Positions 11,147 to 21,616 of a stretch of DNA of 60,000 nucleotides are shown piece after piece; the first letter of the stretch is position 1, and the number at the start of each line of letters is the position of its first letter. A model generated the notes under the pieces. That model searched no databases, was not told the origin of the DNA, and saw only the letters and a program-made list of their open reading frames with translations. Source of the DNA: Adiantum capillus-veneris (lineage: Eukaryota > Streptophyta > Polypodiopsida > Polypodiales > Pteridaceae); the NCBI GenBank assembly GCA_014529385.2, contig CM043944.1:65370248-65430247 (forward strand). The letters run 5' to 3'. A program made the position numbers and the translations under genes.

Positions 11147-11922
11147 CTAAGAGGCAATATCAACATAGCTGGCTTCATCATGCAATTGGCAATCGGCTTG
11201 GAGTTTCTCCATTCCTAAATTAAGGACCGTTTTTCCATCCCATGGTTGATTATCTCCTGGATTAACAAAAAATAGTAGTAAAAAAGGGAGACTTTTTTAA
11301 AATAATACAATTGAAGCACCAAACACAACAATTTACACATACCGGTTATTGCAGCTATGTATGGTACTGCCAAACATGCAAGTTTTTTAGGCAAGTAGAT
11401 TTGGTAGAACAACTCAGCGAACCTAGAACTTTGTAGGTACTCCCAATCATCGAGAACGGAGTATCCTTTATATCTAGCAAACCATTGAGCATCATCTTCA
11501 TCTTGGGAAGACACACACTCCTTCCTTACCGAGTATACACCGTATTCAACATCGGAGGAGTATGCCAAAATACGCAATGTAAAGATATCCATTGATGGCA
11601 ACTTCCTAAGGTCCGTAACACATAAGGAAACAAAAAAACCATGAATCTTACTTTATGCCAAGTGAATTTATGATTTCATGCACACACACCTGGTCTTGTA
11701 GTGCTTGTTGATGGTCCTAACATTTTTTTTGTGCGGCAAAGGTGCACACCAAAAAAGTGTCTCTGCTTAAAATAATGGAAAAAAAAAATCAAGGTCCCAA
11801 AGATAACACAATAAGTCTCCACATCATGTCTTAATGGTGGACAAAAACATACCAGGATGTGGATGATCTTCTACATTTAATAGAAAGGACACCTCAGAGA
11901 TGTAAGTCATTTGATCCATGAT
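11147..11922 (-). CDS. Unidentified spliced gene fragment (four exons) inside the Helitron
   Basis: Four exons read cleanly on the minus strand: 11922-11853, 11762-11690, 11605-11343 and 11256-11147. Introns of 90, 84 and 86 bases all start GT (GTATGT, GTGTGT, GTATGT) and end AG, and phases fit throughout with no internal stop. The product of about 170 residues begins at or before ATG 11919 (MDQMTYISEVSFLL), passes FWCAPLPHKKN, IFTLRILAYSSDVEYG, WFARYKGYSVLDDWEYL and SRFAELFYQIYLPKKL, and ends at TAG 11147. The final exon could instead splice on at a GT just before that stop. I do not recognise the family. Four open exons with consistent phases are unlikely by chance, so this is a real gene or a recently captured fragment. 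It sits between the Helitron helicase and its 3' hairpin, on the same strand, as captured genes do. Confidence 0.55.
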
Positions 11923-12074
11923 CTATATACCCAAATAGAAACCACAAAATATACAATGTGAGGAATGAACAAAACCTTCACATGACATAGTTTAGTATAT
12001 GTTATGGAGAGAGGTAGAAAGTTAATTCACAAAATATTTTATGATTTGAAAAGTATATAAAGAAGAGGACAACG

Positions 12075-12544
12075 ATGAGAAGGATTGGAGCCTTCATATG
12101 GCATTGATTGATATCTCATGGTACATAATGTTTACTGTTAGTGCAATTGTTTTGTAATTACATCAACGTTACGTAGGAGAATTTTCACTCCAACAGTTGA
12201 GCATGCGCGTGATAGTGCAACATACAATTATCCATGAGTGAAGACCGATGTCACCAGGTATAGGCCCGACATGGTAATGCTTTGGCCATGTGACTTATTT
12301 ATCGTCATACACAAAGAAGAATTGGAACCTTCATATGGAATTGCTTAATATCTCATGGTACACAATGTTTGTTGTTAGTGCAGTTGTTTCGTTTACATCA
12401 ATGTCACGTAGGAGAATCTTCACTCCAATGGCTAAACGTGCACATGACAATGCAACATACAGTCATCCATGAGTGAAGACCGGTGTCACCAGGGATAGGC
12501 CCAACATGGAAATGCTTTGTCCTTGTGACTTATTTATCGTCATA
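12075..12544 (+). repeat. 235-bp tandem duplication of the helicase 3' end
   Basis: Units 12075-12309 and 12310-12544 align along most of their length, both ending GACTTATTTATCGTCATA. On the minus strand each encodes the last helicase residues (the region of LYVALS and KILLRDID) and a TGA/TAG end; the outer copy has more stops. Confidence 0.8.
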
Positions 12545-13140
12545 AAAAAAGCCAATCTAACTGGGAACTGCCTCCGTCTAAGAACGAATGGCAACTTTGT
12601 ACCAGAATGCACAAAACATATTCGAGGGATGAAAACCCGCGTGCCTACGTGTGTACCTGTAATAACTTCTGCCTCTAGAACTCTTGCATGAAATGCCTTG
12701 CACACCAAGCATGTCCCATTAGATAGACCTCGACTTGGATCAATGTTCCGTAGTAGAAGTATTGGGGCATTCATTTTCAACTCCAAGCAATGTGTTGGAA
12801 ATCCACCACCCAAGGTGAGACTATTTAAAAATTCCACAGAGTATAAGAAAGGATCTTGCATCGAGTTTTCTGCCACAAAGTCAGCACTACAGGATTGCAC
12901 AACATCACCTTTCATTGTGTACAGGGACTTAGCATTGACAATATCAACTTCAGATGTTTTTGGAGCAAGGATGGCCCGCTCTTTGAAGTATTCTGCATGG
13001 ACCACATATTTATCAATTTTTGAATAGAAGCAACCTATCAATGCATCCAATGAGGATGAAGAAAGCACCATGTGACGGGGGATTTCTATCATTTGTTCAT
13101 CACCGATTGTCAAAGTCCCATTTTCTACATCCATAAGCAA
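12463..13140 (-). pseudogene. Helitron helicase, C-terminal part
   Basis: 225 open codons cover late motifs of the PIF1/Helitron helicase: LMDVENGTLTIGDEQ near the start, a central region with LRNIDPSRGLSNGTCLVC, and near the end the strand-binding motif MTINKSQGQSI. The frame stops at TGA 12463 just before LYVALS, which is still encoded in frame and is normally preceded by Gln. The remaining residues run on to about 12340. Confidence 0.9.
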
Positions 13141-13165
13141 TTCTCTATAGGCAGAATTTGCAAAA

Positions 13166-14542
13166 TCACCAGTTATGTGCCAATCTTAGAATCTTCACAT
13201 GATTCCATAAGTGCGATCGACAAAGTGTAGCATCAACAATGTCAGCACACGCTCCCTGGAACACCACTGGTAAGATCTGTCTGAAATCTCCCCCAAGAAG
13301 CAACACTTTTCCACCAAATGGATTTGTTGAGCACATGATATCTTGCAAAGACCTGTCCAAACCTTTGAAGGCATATCGATGCATCATAGGAGCCTCATCC
13401 CACACAATCAACTTGCGCATTCTAAGAAATTAAGCAAGTTGACCTTGAATAGGGATATTGCATGTGCTACAACTATCAAGGTCCAAGGGTATCTTGAATC
13501 TAGAATGTGCAGTGCGTCCATTTCGCAATAGAAAGGCAGAAATACCAGAAGATATTGTGGCCAATGCAACTTCTCCTTCTCCATGCACACCTGACAACAA
13601 ACAATTATACACATAAGTTTTTCCAGTCCTTGCAAGACCATCTAGGAAAAAAATAGCCCCACCATCAATAGTCAATCCATGCAACACTGCCTCAAAAGCA
13701 ATCCTTTGATCTTCATTTAGACTCTGCTCCATTTCACGTGACATGGATAGCTCTTGCATTGTGTCAAGGCATTTCTCTTGGAAAAGCAAGCTATTTTCAT
13801 CACGTGTCACAAAGTGTTCATCAGGCATTGGAAATCCAAGAAATTCAGTTAAACATCGTCCAAAAGTACCAAGAATGCTATGAAAATGTCTCAATGCATA
13901 CCCTTCAGCAACCTGTGTACAGCCATCTAACGACTCATATCTCATCTCCAACATGTGTTGATAGTCCTCATACAAAAAAATTTCCCATAAGAGATGAGGG
14001 GAGGAGGGTTCACAAAACAATAGAATGGTCACAAAAAAATGTCTCAATTGCAAGCTTGTATGTGTACTGCAAGCTTCCTCCATGCATTCTAACCATTCCC
14101 CATCATCTTCCAAGATATCCCTTGCAATGCATGCTACCTTGAATGTTGGAAACAATACACCATGTGCAGAGCGTATATCCTCAAATGATTTACATCCTTT
14201 ACAAATAGTCAAAAGCAAACGGACATAATATCGTTCACCTGCAGAGGGCTGCACAAAATACATCCGCCCAATAGTGTCCCCACGACGTCTTTTTGTCCAT
14301 TTCTTGGAACCCAAATTCCACACCCACGTTTGAGGAAAATCAATGTACAAACTATCGTTTGCTTCAGGATTCTCCAAGTTGCATTTGAACCACTCTATCA
14401 AAGTGGTCTTCTCTGCATTATCTCTTTGCAAGACATCATTAAGTCTATCATTATCTCGAAAAGTCACCATTTGACCAGCTGGAACATGCACGCTCAATCT
14501 CTGAACAACTGGTACGTCATTGTGCAAAGGATATTCAAACAT
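13166..14542 (-). pseudogene. Helitron helicase N-terminal half and central motifs
   Basis: 370 open codons from 14542 (FEYPLHNDVPVVQRLSVHVP) run to TAA at 13430. They carry the Rep-helicase linker region and the Walker A motif GLARTGKTYVYN near 13640. After TAA the same frame resumes with Walker B as LIVWDEAPMM (about 13410) and continues LLLGGDFRQILPVV to a stop near 13166. Together with 12463-13140 this is a full PIF1-family helicase of the Helitron type with one nonsense codon and a further break between 13166 and 13140. A cellular PIF1 origin is excluded by the Helitron Rep domain directly upstream. Confidence 0.9.
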
Positions 14543-15426
14543 TCTCTAGCAAGACTCAGATGCAGATACATAGCGGCCATCCGTGTACATGTCTATCTCA
14601 TCAATGTTCACCCTTTTTGCATCACGTACCGATGTATATAATCTTACAGTTGCCCTATCATGCCCCTTGTAGATGTACTTATAGACATACATGAAGGCTG
14701 AAATTGTCGAGCATACCTCAACATTGATATGCGCATTAAATAGTGTGACAAAACAGGATTATATGGCACAACCCATCGGTTATCAATAGTAGAACCCCTA
14801 ACCTTGGCGGTGAAGCCATTGTTTCATCGCACATAAATGGGGTAGCCATTATTATCCATGCTTGTTTGCTCACAAAATGAACGTGGATATTATCTAATAC
14901 ATCGGCCATCAACCATGCAAGGAGATAAACTATTGAACTCACCGCATGAACCATGAATGTTACAACTAACAATGATATCATGTAGCACTAGAAATCGATT
15001 TTTATATGGCAGCCTACACAAACCATCTTGTCATAGTCAGATGTTGATTGAGGCTTACATCGAGGATCTAGAATCAATAATGTATGAGAATGTGGCAAGC
15101 CTCTCTTTTGGAACTCCACGACAGATATGTAATCCACCACTTTCCCAAAAATATCTTTCTTTAAGATATAATTCATCATGCTCGAGTGTTTCAAGAAGAG
15201 AACCCTAGTGGTTATGTCTGGTCGATCAGAGGAAACCTGTCGTGGAAGTAATGCATCATTTATTTCTGTCCATTTGGGGTTACATGTGAATGTGATAAAT
15301 AGGTCTCGCTTTCCCTTTGCACGCACTATTGCCATTGCATCTCGATACAATTGGTACATGTGCCGAGGGCCGCCTATAAAAGATGAGGGTAAGACAATTC
15401 TTCGACCTGCAGACCATCCAACTACA
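14543..15426 (-). pseudogene. Helitron Rep nuclease core (HUH and two-tyrosine motifs)
   Basis: Rep nicks and joins DNA strands during rolling-circle transposition. From the copia target site leftwards the minus strand reads GRRIVLPSSFIGGPRHM, MYQLYRDAMAIVRAKGKRDL and ITFTCNPKW. The HUH motif is in EFQKRGLPHSHTLLIL near 15090. Further on, after frame breaks, comes the CMIHG-CGEF region near 14950 and VYKYIYKGHDRATVRLYTS near 14690, holding the Y-x2-Y catalytic tyrosines. Stops and frameshifts near 14750-14990 and one near 14548 make it non-functional. Confidence 0.9.
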
Positions 15427-15653
15427 TGTTGGAATTAGGGTTGCAGAGAAACACACACAGCTTGGAGAAGACGAAGGAAGCTCAAGGCACACAATAGAGA
15501 GAGAGTTACTTAGTGTGCAATGGAAAGATGGATAGCCCTAGAGTGATGGGCGTATATACAATGCACGGGGGAAAAAACCTCCTAAAGAGGGAAAAAATGC
15601 CCCGGCGGTCCTAGTGTGTTCACACACATCACTACCACATGTATATGGTAACA
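15427..15653 (-). repeat. 3' LTR of the copia element (227 bp)
   Basis: Bounded by TG and CA. It matches 20302-20528 except for G versus T within GTGCAATGGAAAG. Confidence 0.97.
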
Positions 15654-15665
15654 AATCCCCCCTGG
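15654..15665 (-). other. Polypurine tract of the copia element
   Basis: On the minus strand CCAGGGGGGATT abuts the 3' LTR start TGTTACC. Confidence 0.85.
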
Positions 15666-15728
15666 AGTGATGCGGTGAACGAGAGCTGGCACATGAGTAA
15701 AGGGAAGTGCCATGCCCTGAGGACAGGA

Positions 15729-18700
15729 TCAGTCCACAAAGGGGAGTAAGCCCAAAGCTTTGCGGAAAGCTTCAAGCTTCTCACGAGACAATGCCTTTGT
15801 GAAAAGATCTGCAAGGTTGTCCTGTGTTGGCACATAAGCCAAGCTGATCTCTCCTGCTGAGAGCCTCTCCCTGACATAGTGGTAATGCACCTCAATGTGC
15901 TTTGTGCGAGCATGAAAAACTGGGTTCCTCGCAACTGCCAATGCGCTCTGACTGTCAGTGTAGATAGTGTTGGCAGTGTCCTGTCCAACACCCAAGTCAG
16001 CCATAAGGCGTCTGAGCCATACACACTCAACCGTAGCTGTGAAGACTGCCCTGTACTCAGCCTCACAACTCGAAGTGGCCACAGTAGGTTGCTTCTTGCT
16101 CAACCATGATATACATGAACTGCCAAGCATGAAACAAAAACCACTTGTGGACACTCGCGTGTCAAAACAACCAGCCCAATCTGAGTCCGAAAAAGCATGT
16201 AAGTCTGGCGGCAATGATCCCCCCTTGGGATAAAACAAGCCAAGATGTAAAGTGCCACTAAGGTAGCAGAAAATCCTCTTGACAACCTGCCAATGCTTAG
16301 ACCCTGGGCTATGCATAAATCTGCTGACCTGCGAGACTGCAAACTGAATATCTGGCCTCGTGTTGCATACATAAATGAGGCAGCCAACAGCAGTTTGGTA
16401 AAGAGTGACATCAGCAGGATCGCCAGCATCATGTAGACTCAACTTCAAACCTGTTTCCATGGGAGTGGCAATAGGTTTGCAATCCTCAAGTCCAAACTTA
16501 CATAGCAATGTCTCTATGTAACTTTTCTGACACAAGGCAATACCACCATCACACTGCTTAAACTGTATACCCAAGTAATGATGCAACAGCCCCAAATCTT
16601 TCATCTTGAAAGTAGCATTCAAATCAGCCTTAAATTCAGCAATATGTCTCTCATTTGGTCCAGTGATCAGCAAATCATCAACATAAAGAACCACAATGAG
16701 AAATACATCATCCTCACGCTTTACATACAATGTGCTTTCTGTTGGACTGTTACGAAAGCCTCGTTTAACCAAATGAGTGTCAGCTTTCTCATACCAAGCA
16801 CGAGGAGATTGCTTCAACCCATACAAAGCCTTCTTACATTTGCACACTTTGTCCTCTTGTCCTTTTATGACAAAACCGCGGGGCTGCGTTACATAAACTT
16901 CCTCAAATATGTCACCATTCAAGAAAGCAGTAACAATGTCTGATTGATGTACATCCCAACCAAAATGAGCTGCCAATGCACATAGAAAACGCACAGTAGT
17001 CATACGACAAGTGGGAGCAAAAGTCTCTTCATAATCTATGCCTTTTTGTTGTGCATAACCCTTTGCAACAAGTCGAGCCTTATGGCGATCGATCTCACCA
17101 TCCGGCTTGCGTTTCAACTTGTAAACCCACTTGGTACCAATGGCCTTTTTGCCAGGAGGCAAATCACATAAAGTCCATGTGTCATTCTCTATAAGTGCAT
17201 CATATTCTGATTTCATGGCAGCAATCCAATTTTCTGAATTCTGTGCTTCATCAAAAGACAGAGGCTCCTCAACATCATGTAAACTAGACACAGCCAAAGC
17301 ATAACAATCTGATGCATAAGATGCATGGCGAGAGCCTGAACGAGTACGACTAGATAAAGGTGCATCCAATTTACTATCACGCAAAGTGTGCACCAGCCAT
17401 TTTGGCATACCTCTAGCCTGCTCATTTTCAGCCCTTTCCTCATCAAGTACATCATGTACATCTGCATCAGTAATAGGCTGTTCTAAAACATTTTCAGAAA
17501 CCCCCATAGGCTGTACATTTGCCTCATTGGAACTTACATTCGTATTTCCACCACTGAAAAGAGGCAACAAAGTGTCATAAATGTCCTGTGAGCTTACATT
17601 ACTGTCTCTAGTACATGACAGCAAGGGTTGAACAGAATCTTCCACAAACACTACATCCCGTGAAACCAAAATACGTTTTGTTTGCGGATGATACAACCTG
17701 TAACCTTTGCTTTCAGCACTATAACCAACAAAAATACATTTGACAGCCTTATCATCCAATTTTCTGCGCTGCACTTGTGGCACCAAAGCATATGCCAAAC
17801 AGCCAAAAACACGCATGTGCTCAATAGAAGGTTTTCTATCATGCCATGCTTCATATGGAGTAATAGACTGCAAAGCTTTCGTAGGACACCTGTTAAGTAC
17901 ATAAGTGGCACACATGATGGCCTCAAGCCAAAAAGAATGCGGCAAAGCTTGACTTTTGACCATACATCGTGCCATTTCCGTTAGTGACCTGTTTTTCCTC
18001 TCAGCAACACCATTTTGCTGAGGTGTATAAGGCACTGTACATTGGTGTTTTATCCCACGACTAGCCAGAAATGCATTAAATTCATGAGACATATACTCCC
18101 CCCCTCGATCGGAACGGAGGGTGCCCATAGTACATTTTGAGACATTTTCAGCCATAGCCAAAAATTGTTTGAAGCACATAAAAACTTCGGACTTTGCTTT
18201 AAGCGGAAATACCCATGCATGCCTGGAGTAATCATCAATGAAAGTCACGAAGTACAGGTAATTGCCCAAGGACGGAGTTTGCATGGGCCCACAAACGTCA
18301 CTATGCACAAGCTGCAACCTGCATGTGGCCCTAACTGAACCATCCTTTGGAAACTTAGAACGCTGCATTTTACCCAGAATACAGCCTTCACAAACATGTT
18401 TGATAGGTGCTTCAAGAGGCGGCAAAGAAGCAACCATATCAGATTTCTGCAAACGCAGCAAACTGGCAAAATTCAGATGACCAAAACGTGCATGCCAAAG
18501 TTTTGCATCTGAAATAGCCCTTGAATCTGCAACAGCATTTGCAAAATTTTGTCCACACTTGTCATACAAAGTGAGCTTATACAGCCCACGGCACAAAAGC
18601 CCAGATGCAACAATTTCATCACCAAAACTAAGATCATGAACTGTACATCTGTCAGCCACAAATTTGACTACAAGTCCAAGTCTAGCAAGTGCGGATACAG

Positions 18701-20015
18701 ACAAGAGATTCTTCTTGATCCCAGGTACATAAAGTGCATCAACAAGTGTGAAGGAACTGCCATTAGCAGCAGTGAGCACAATCTTTCCAACTCCCTGAAC
18801 TGGATAAGAGGCGTTGTTGGCACAAGTGACTGAATTCCCATGAGGGACAGACTCGAGAGAGGTAAACAATTCACGATGTGAGGTAATGTGCTTTGTAGCA
18901 CCACTGTCGAAATACCACACATGTGAATCTGCAGCAACTGACAAGCATGCATCATGGACAGCAGGATTGTAATTGCACTCTGCGCTAAAAGCCCATTCTG
19001 CATCAACATCAGCATCACAATCTCCTTTCACAGAAGACTCAACAATGGCTGCATTTGTAGTGGAACCAGCATTTGCAGTGGAACCACCCTCTTTCTTCTT
19101 AGCCTCTTTGGCCTTCAACTTAGGACACGACTTGATCAAGTGATCATTGGCTTTACAATAATGGCAACGCATCTTCTTTTTGCCCTTATCACCAGAATTG
19201 CCAGACGAAGTGCTGCCAGCAGAAGCATTAGGAACAAAATTTTTGCCACTCGCAGCAGAACCATAAGAAGTGGCTGCATTACTGTTACCACCCTTTCTTT
19301 GAGAAGCAATAAAAGCCTGTTCAACTGCACGCTTCCTAGTCCTGTTTTTTCTAGAAAGTGACTCTTGCAACAGCAATGTGCATAATGCATCAAACTTGAC
19401 AACTTCAGGATTTCCTTGGGTCATCAGTCTCCAAGTACTAGCAAAAGTCTGGTAGGAATCTGGTAAGGCATCAAGAACAGTCTGCACAAGGGAACTGTCA
19501 GAAATGACTTCACCTGCTGAAATGAGTTGCTCATTGATATCCTTGACACTAGCAAGGAAAGTGTCCATATCATCTTCCTCATGCATAATCTTCGACTCTA
19601 GCTCTTTACGCAGCAAAGCAATTTTAGCCTCATTGCGGCTTGCATAAAGACCTGCTAGAATATCCCAAGCCTGTTTTGCAGATTTTGCTGAACGGATGTG
19701 AGGAATAATGGTGCGCTTCACAGACAACGCAATCAATGCATGAGCCTGCGCATCCTTAACATCCCAACGAGCTTGTTCTACTGTAGGCAAAACAACTCTA
19801 ACAGCTGCAATCCTTGCAGCAAGACCTGCAACATCCTCAATATCGCCTACATCTTCAGAACCAGGACGTACATCAATGCCCTGCACAATGTTCCAGACAC
19901 CTTTTGACACAAGAACGTGTTGCATCATATAAGCCCACATAGGGTAGTTGTCCCCATCCAACCTGTCCTCAGCAGCAAACATCTTGAACACATCTGTGTT
20001 GTTGTTGTCAGCCAT
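15729..20015 (-). CDS. gag-pol: Ty1/copia gag-pol polyprotein, intact
   Basis: One frame of 1428 residues from MADNNNTDVF at 20015; a Met 20 codons upstream is also in frame but this one fits the family start. Order, counted from the upstream Met: UBN2-type gag (about 25-260); zinc knuckle CHYCKANDHLIKSC near 300; protease WYFDSGATKHIT near 385; pre-integrase LWHARFGHL near 522 with CEGCILGK; integrase with Asp in HSDVCGP (about 592), Asp in RSDRGGEY (about 653) and Glu in GVAERKN (about 688); reverse transcriptase with KARLVAKGY, ALYGLKQSPRAWY and YVDD near 1128; RNase H with SDSDWAG near 1298, SCEAEY near 1338 and TDSQSA near 1373; tail TKALSREKLEAFR. Every catalytic residue I can check is present, so it may supply proteins for its own and related copies. 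Confidence 0.97.
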   Translation of the reverse strand: MADNNNTDVFKMFAAEDRLDGDNYPMWAYMMQHVLVSKGVWNIVQGIDVRPGSEDVGDIEDVAGLAARIAAVRVVLPTVEQARWDVKDAQAHALIALSVKRTIIPHIRSAKSAKQAWDILAGLYASRNEAKIALLRKELESKIMHEEDDMDTFLASVKDINEQLISAGEVISDSSLVQTVLDALPDSYQTFASTWRLMTQGNPEVVKFDALCTLLLQESLSRKNRTRKRAVEQAFIASQRKGGNSNAATSYGSAASGKNFVPNASAGSTSSGNSGDKGKKKMRCHYCKANDHLIKSCPKLKAKEAKKKEGGSTANAGSTTNAAIVESSVKGDCDADVDAEWAFSAECNYNPAVHDACLSVAADSHVWYFDSGATKHITSHRELFTSLESVPHGNSVTCANNASYPVQGVGKIVLTAANGSSFTLVDALYVPGIKKNLLSVSALARLGLVVKFVADRCTVHDLSFGDEIVASGLLCRGLYKLTLYDKCGQNFANAVADSRAISDAKLWHARFGHLNFASLLRLQKSDMVASLPPLEAPIKHVCEGCILGKMQRSKFPKDGSVRATCRLQLVHSDVCGPMQTPSLGNYLYFVTFIDDYSRHAWVFPLKAKSEVFMCFKQFLAMAENVSKCTMGTLRSDRGGEYMSHEFNAFLASRGIKHQCTVPYTPQQNGVAERKNRSLTEMARCMVKSQALPHSFWLEAIMCATYVLNRCPTKALQSITPYEAWHDRKPSIEHMRVFGCLAYALVPQVQRRKLDDKAVKCIFVGYSAESKGYRLYHPQTKRILVSRDVVFVEDSVQPLLSCTRDSNVSSQDIYDTLLPLFSGGNTNVSSNEANVQPMGVSENVLEQPITDADVHDVLDEERAENEQARGMPKWLVHTLRDSKLDAPLSSRTRSGSRHASYASDCYALAVSSLHDVEEPLSFDEAQNSENWIAAMKSEYDALIENDTWTLCDLPPGKKAIGTKWVYKLKRKPDGEIDRHKARLVAKGYAQQKGIDYEETFAPTCRMTTVRFLCALAAHFGWDVHQSDIVTAFLNGDIFEEVYVTQPRGFVIKGQEDKVCKCKKALYGLKQSPRAWYEKADTHLVKRGFRNSPTESTLYVKREDDVFLIVVLYVDDLLITGPNERHIAEFKADLNATFKMKDLGLLHHYLGIQFKQCDGGIALCQKSYIETLLCKFGLEDCKPIATPMETGLKLSLHDAGDPADVTLYQTAVGCLIYVCNTRPDIQFAVSQVSRFMHSPGSKHWQVVKRIFCYLSGTLHLGLFYPKGGSLPPDLHAFSDSDWAGCFDTRVSTSGFCFMLGSSCISWLSKKQPTVATSSCEAEYRAVFTATVECVWLRRLMADLGVGQDTANTIYTDSQSALAVARNPVFHARTKHIEVHYHYVRERLSAGEISLAYVPTQDNLADLFTKALSREKLEAFRKALGLLPFVD

Positions 20016-20287
20016 GGTAAATGCTGCACCTGATGTGAAAACTGCCCGAAAATAGGAGAAATGGAGCGGGAACAACTTGTGCTATATAGCACAAACCGTA
20101 GAAGACTATAAGGAACCTGTTATGCAGAAAACGGCACTGACAGAAAATTTGCACAAAATGACGAAATAACCTGTGCAGTACTGCCCGTAGTGGAAACGGA
20201 GGCCGAAATGAGCCCAAATCAAAATCGGAGAAAGTGAGCAGGCGTGTGCTGGAGCAGCTGGCGACTAAGCCCGGGAGGACGTGACCT

Positions 20288-20299
20288 GCTCTGATACCA
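20288..20299 (-). other. Primer binding site, initiator Met-tRNA
   Basis: On the minus strand TGGTATCAGAGC starts two bases after the 5' LTR. It is complementary to the 3' end of plant initiator tRNA-Met, the usual copia primer. Confidence 0.95.
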
Positions 20300-20301
20300 A
20301 T

Positions 20302-20528
20302 TGTTGGAATTAGGGTTGCAGAGAAACACACACAGCTTGGAGAAGACGAAGGAAGCTCAAGGCACACAATAGAGAGAGAGTTACTTAGTGTGCAATTGAA
20401 AGATGGATAGCCCTAGAGTGATGGGCGTATATACAATGCACGGGGGAAAAAACCTCCTAAAGAGGGAAAAAATGCCCCGGCGGTCCTAGTGTGTTCACAC
20501 ACATCACTACCACATGTATATGGTAACA
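20302..20528 (-). repeat. 5' LTR of the copia element (227 bp)
   Basis: TG to CA, near-identical to the 3' LTR. On the minus strand GTATATAC at 20427-20434 is a plausible TATA box. CTACA follows on the right. Confidence 0.97.
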
Positions 20529-20533
20529 CTACA

Positions 20534-21616
20534 GCATCACTCCCAGACAAATGCACCATGTCAACCAAGACTGCATACAATTCTTCACTCAACGTCTACT
20601 GATTTGTACGGACCCATGCAATACAACATTCCTCAATGGCACAATATGCATCAATCATAAATTGTTGAAGTAAACGACCCCCACGAAGAAATCATGACTC
20701 TGTATCATCACGAACCTGTAGGCCGATATGCATAATACTCTCTTTGAGTGACACATTGTTGACCAACCAAGGCATCCAAAGGGCCATGCACATTATCATA
20801 AGGAAGCTTGATATGCCATCCATCTTCTCCCCATGGAAAGAGAAGAACATACAATAGTGGCATGTATGACCTGTGTAGATTTGAAATCCTTTGCAGCCTT
20901 CCATTTTGAAAATGTATCACAATGTCTCGATGGCCAACTGTTTGTACATCCCCTTGACTGGCATAATCGCAGCAACCTCATTGCCAACATGTATCAAGTA
21001 CTGGCTTGGAACTATTTCTATTCTCACAAATTGTCATTTTGATCTCCACATCAGGACTGTCGCGTAACATTCTACCAACATTGTAGAAGGCATTCACATA
21101 CGGATTACATGATCGCATCATCATTGATAATGATTCAAGAGTGGACAAATTCAAACCATCCAAGGCACTCATACGATTCCGAACCTCATGCTTAGTATCA
21201 TATACATATATCTGTGCAAATTTTGGAGCCCCTGCTTCATGTGGTAGCAAAGAACCAATTCGATGGTACACACCACCATGTACATGAAAGCAATATGCAC
21301 CAGACCTACCCATCAATGTCTCATCAATGGTAGCTCCAAGAGATACAAATGCCGTAACACTATTGTTACTCTTGATGTTTCTTCTGAAAGACCTACTCAA
21401 AGCATCACTATTACTGAGTAGCCTCTCCAATACATCTGGCGGTCTTGCAAGAGGAAAGAGGGATACTTTCACACCTTTGCAATAATATTTTCCCATTGAT
21501 GGTGTATCTTTCTTCTTCATTTCACACAGCCAAAGACGTGCACCACAAAACTCACAAAAGGAGGACATGGTTCCTGTATGATCTGTAGGCAATGAGACAT
21601 GTATCAATGGTAGCAT
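20534..21616 (-). pseudogene. Helitron Rep protein, N-terminal region
   Basis: This belongs to the same protein as 12463-15426, separated by the copia insertion. 212 open codons from 21616 include CEFCGARLWLCE (a Helitron N-terminal zinc-like segment), YCFHVHGGVYHRIGSLLPHEAGAPKFAQIYVYD and SALDGLNLSTLESLSMMMR. After a frame break the line continues with LLYVLLFPWGEDGWHI and REYYAYRPTGS (about 20915-20708), then RGGRLLQQFMIDAYCAIEE and a stop near 20600, ending at the CTACA target site. These are standard Helitron_like_N landmarks in the right order. At least two frameshifts and one stop are present. Confidence 0.88.

Larger units (their letters stand above)
15427..20528 (-). mobile_element. 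Complete young Ty1/copia element inside the Helitron Rep gene
   Basis: Two 227-bp LTRs (15427-15653 and 20302-20528) differ at one base by my reading. They are flanked by the 5-bp target duplication CTACA (15422-15426 and 20529-20533). Primer site, polypurine tract and an uninterrupted gag-pol frame are all present. Removing the element and one CTACA restores the Helitron reading frame exactly (GSDAV joined to VGWSAGRR), so the insertion point is certain. Near-identical LTRs plus an open polyprotein point to a recent insertion. Confidence 0.97.

Noticed and set aside
12463-14542. Cellular PIF1 DNA helicase gene
   Set aside because: Helitron Rep motifs lie directly upstream on the same strand, so the helicase belongs to the transposon.
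20008-20367. 119-codon minus-strand frame across the 5' LTR of the young copia element
   Set aside because: It overlaps the LTR and primer site, and its start repeats in the other LTR (15280-15492); no motif, so chance.
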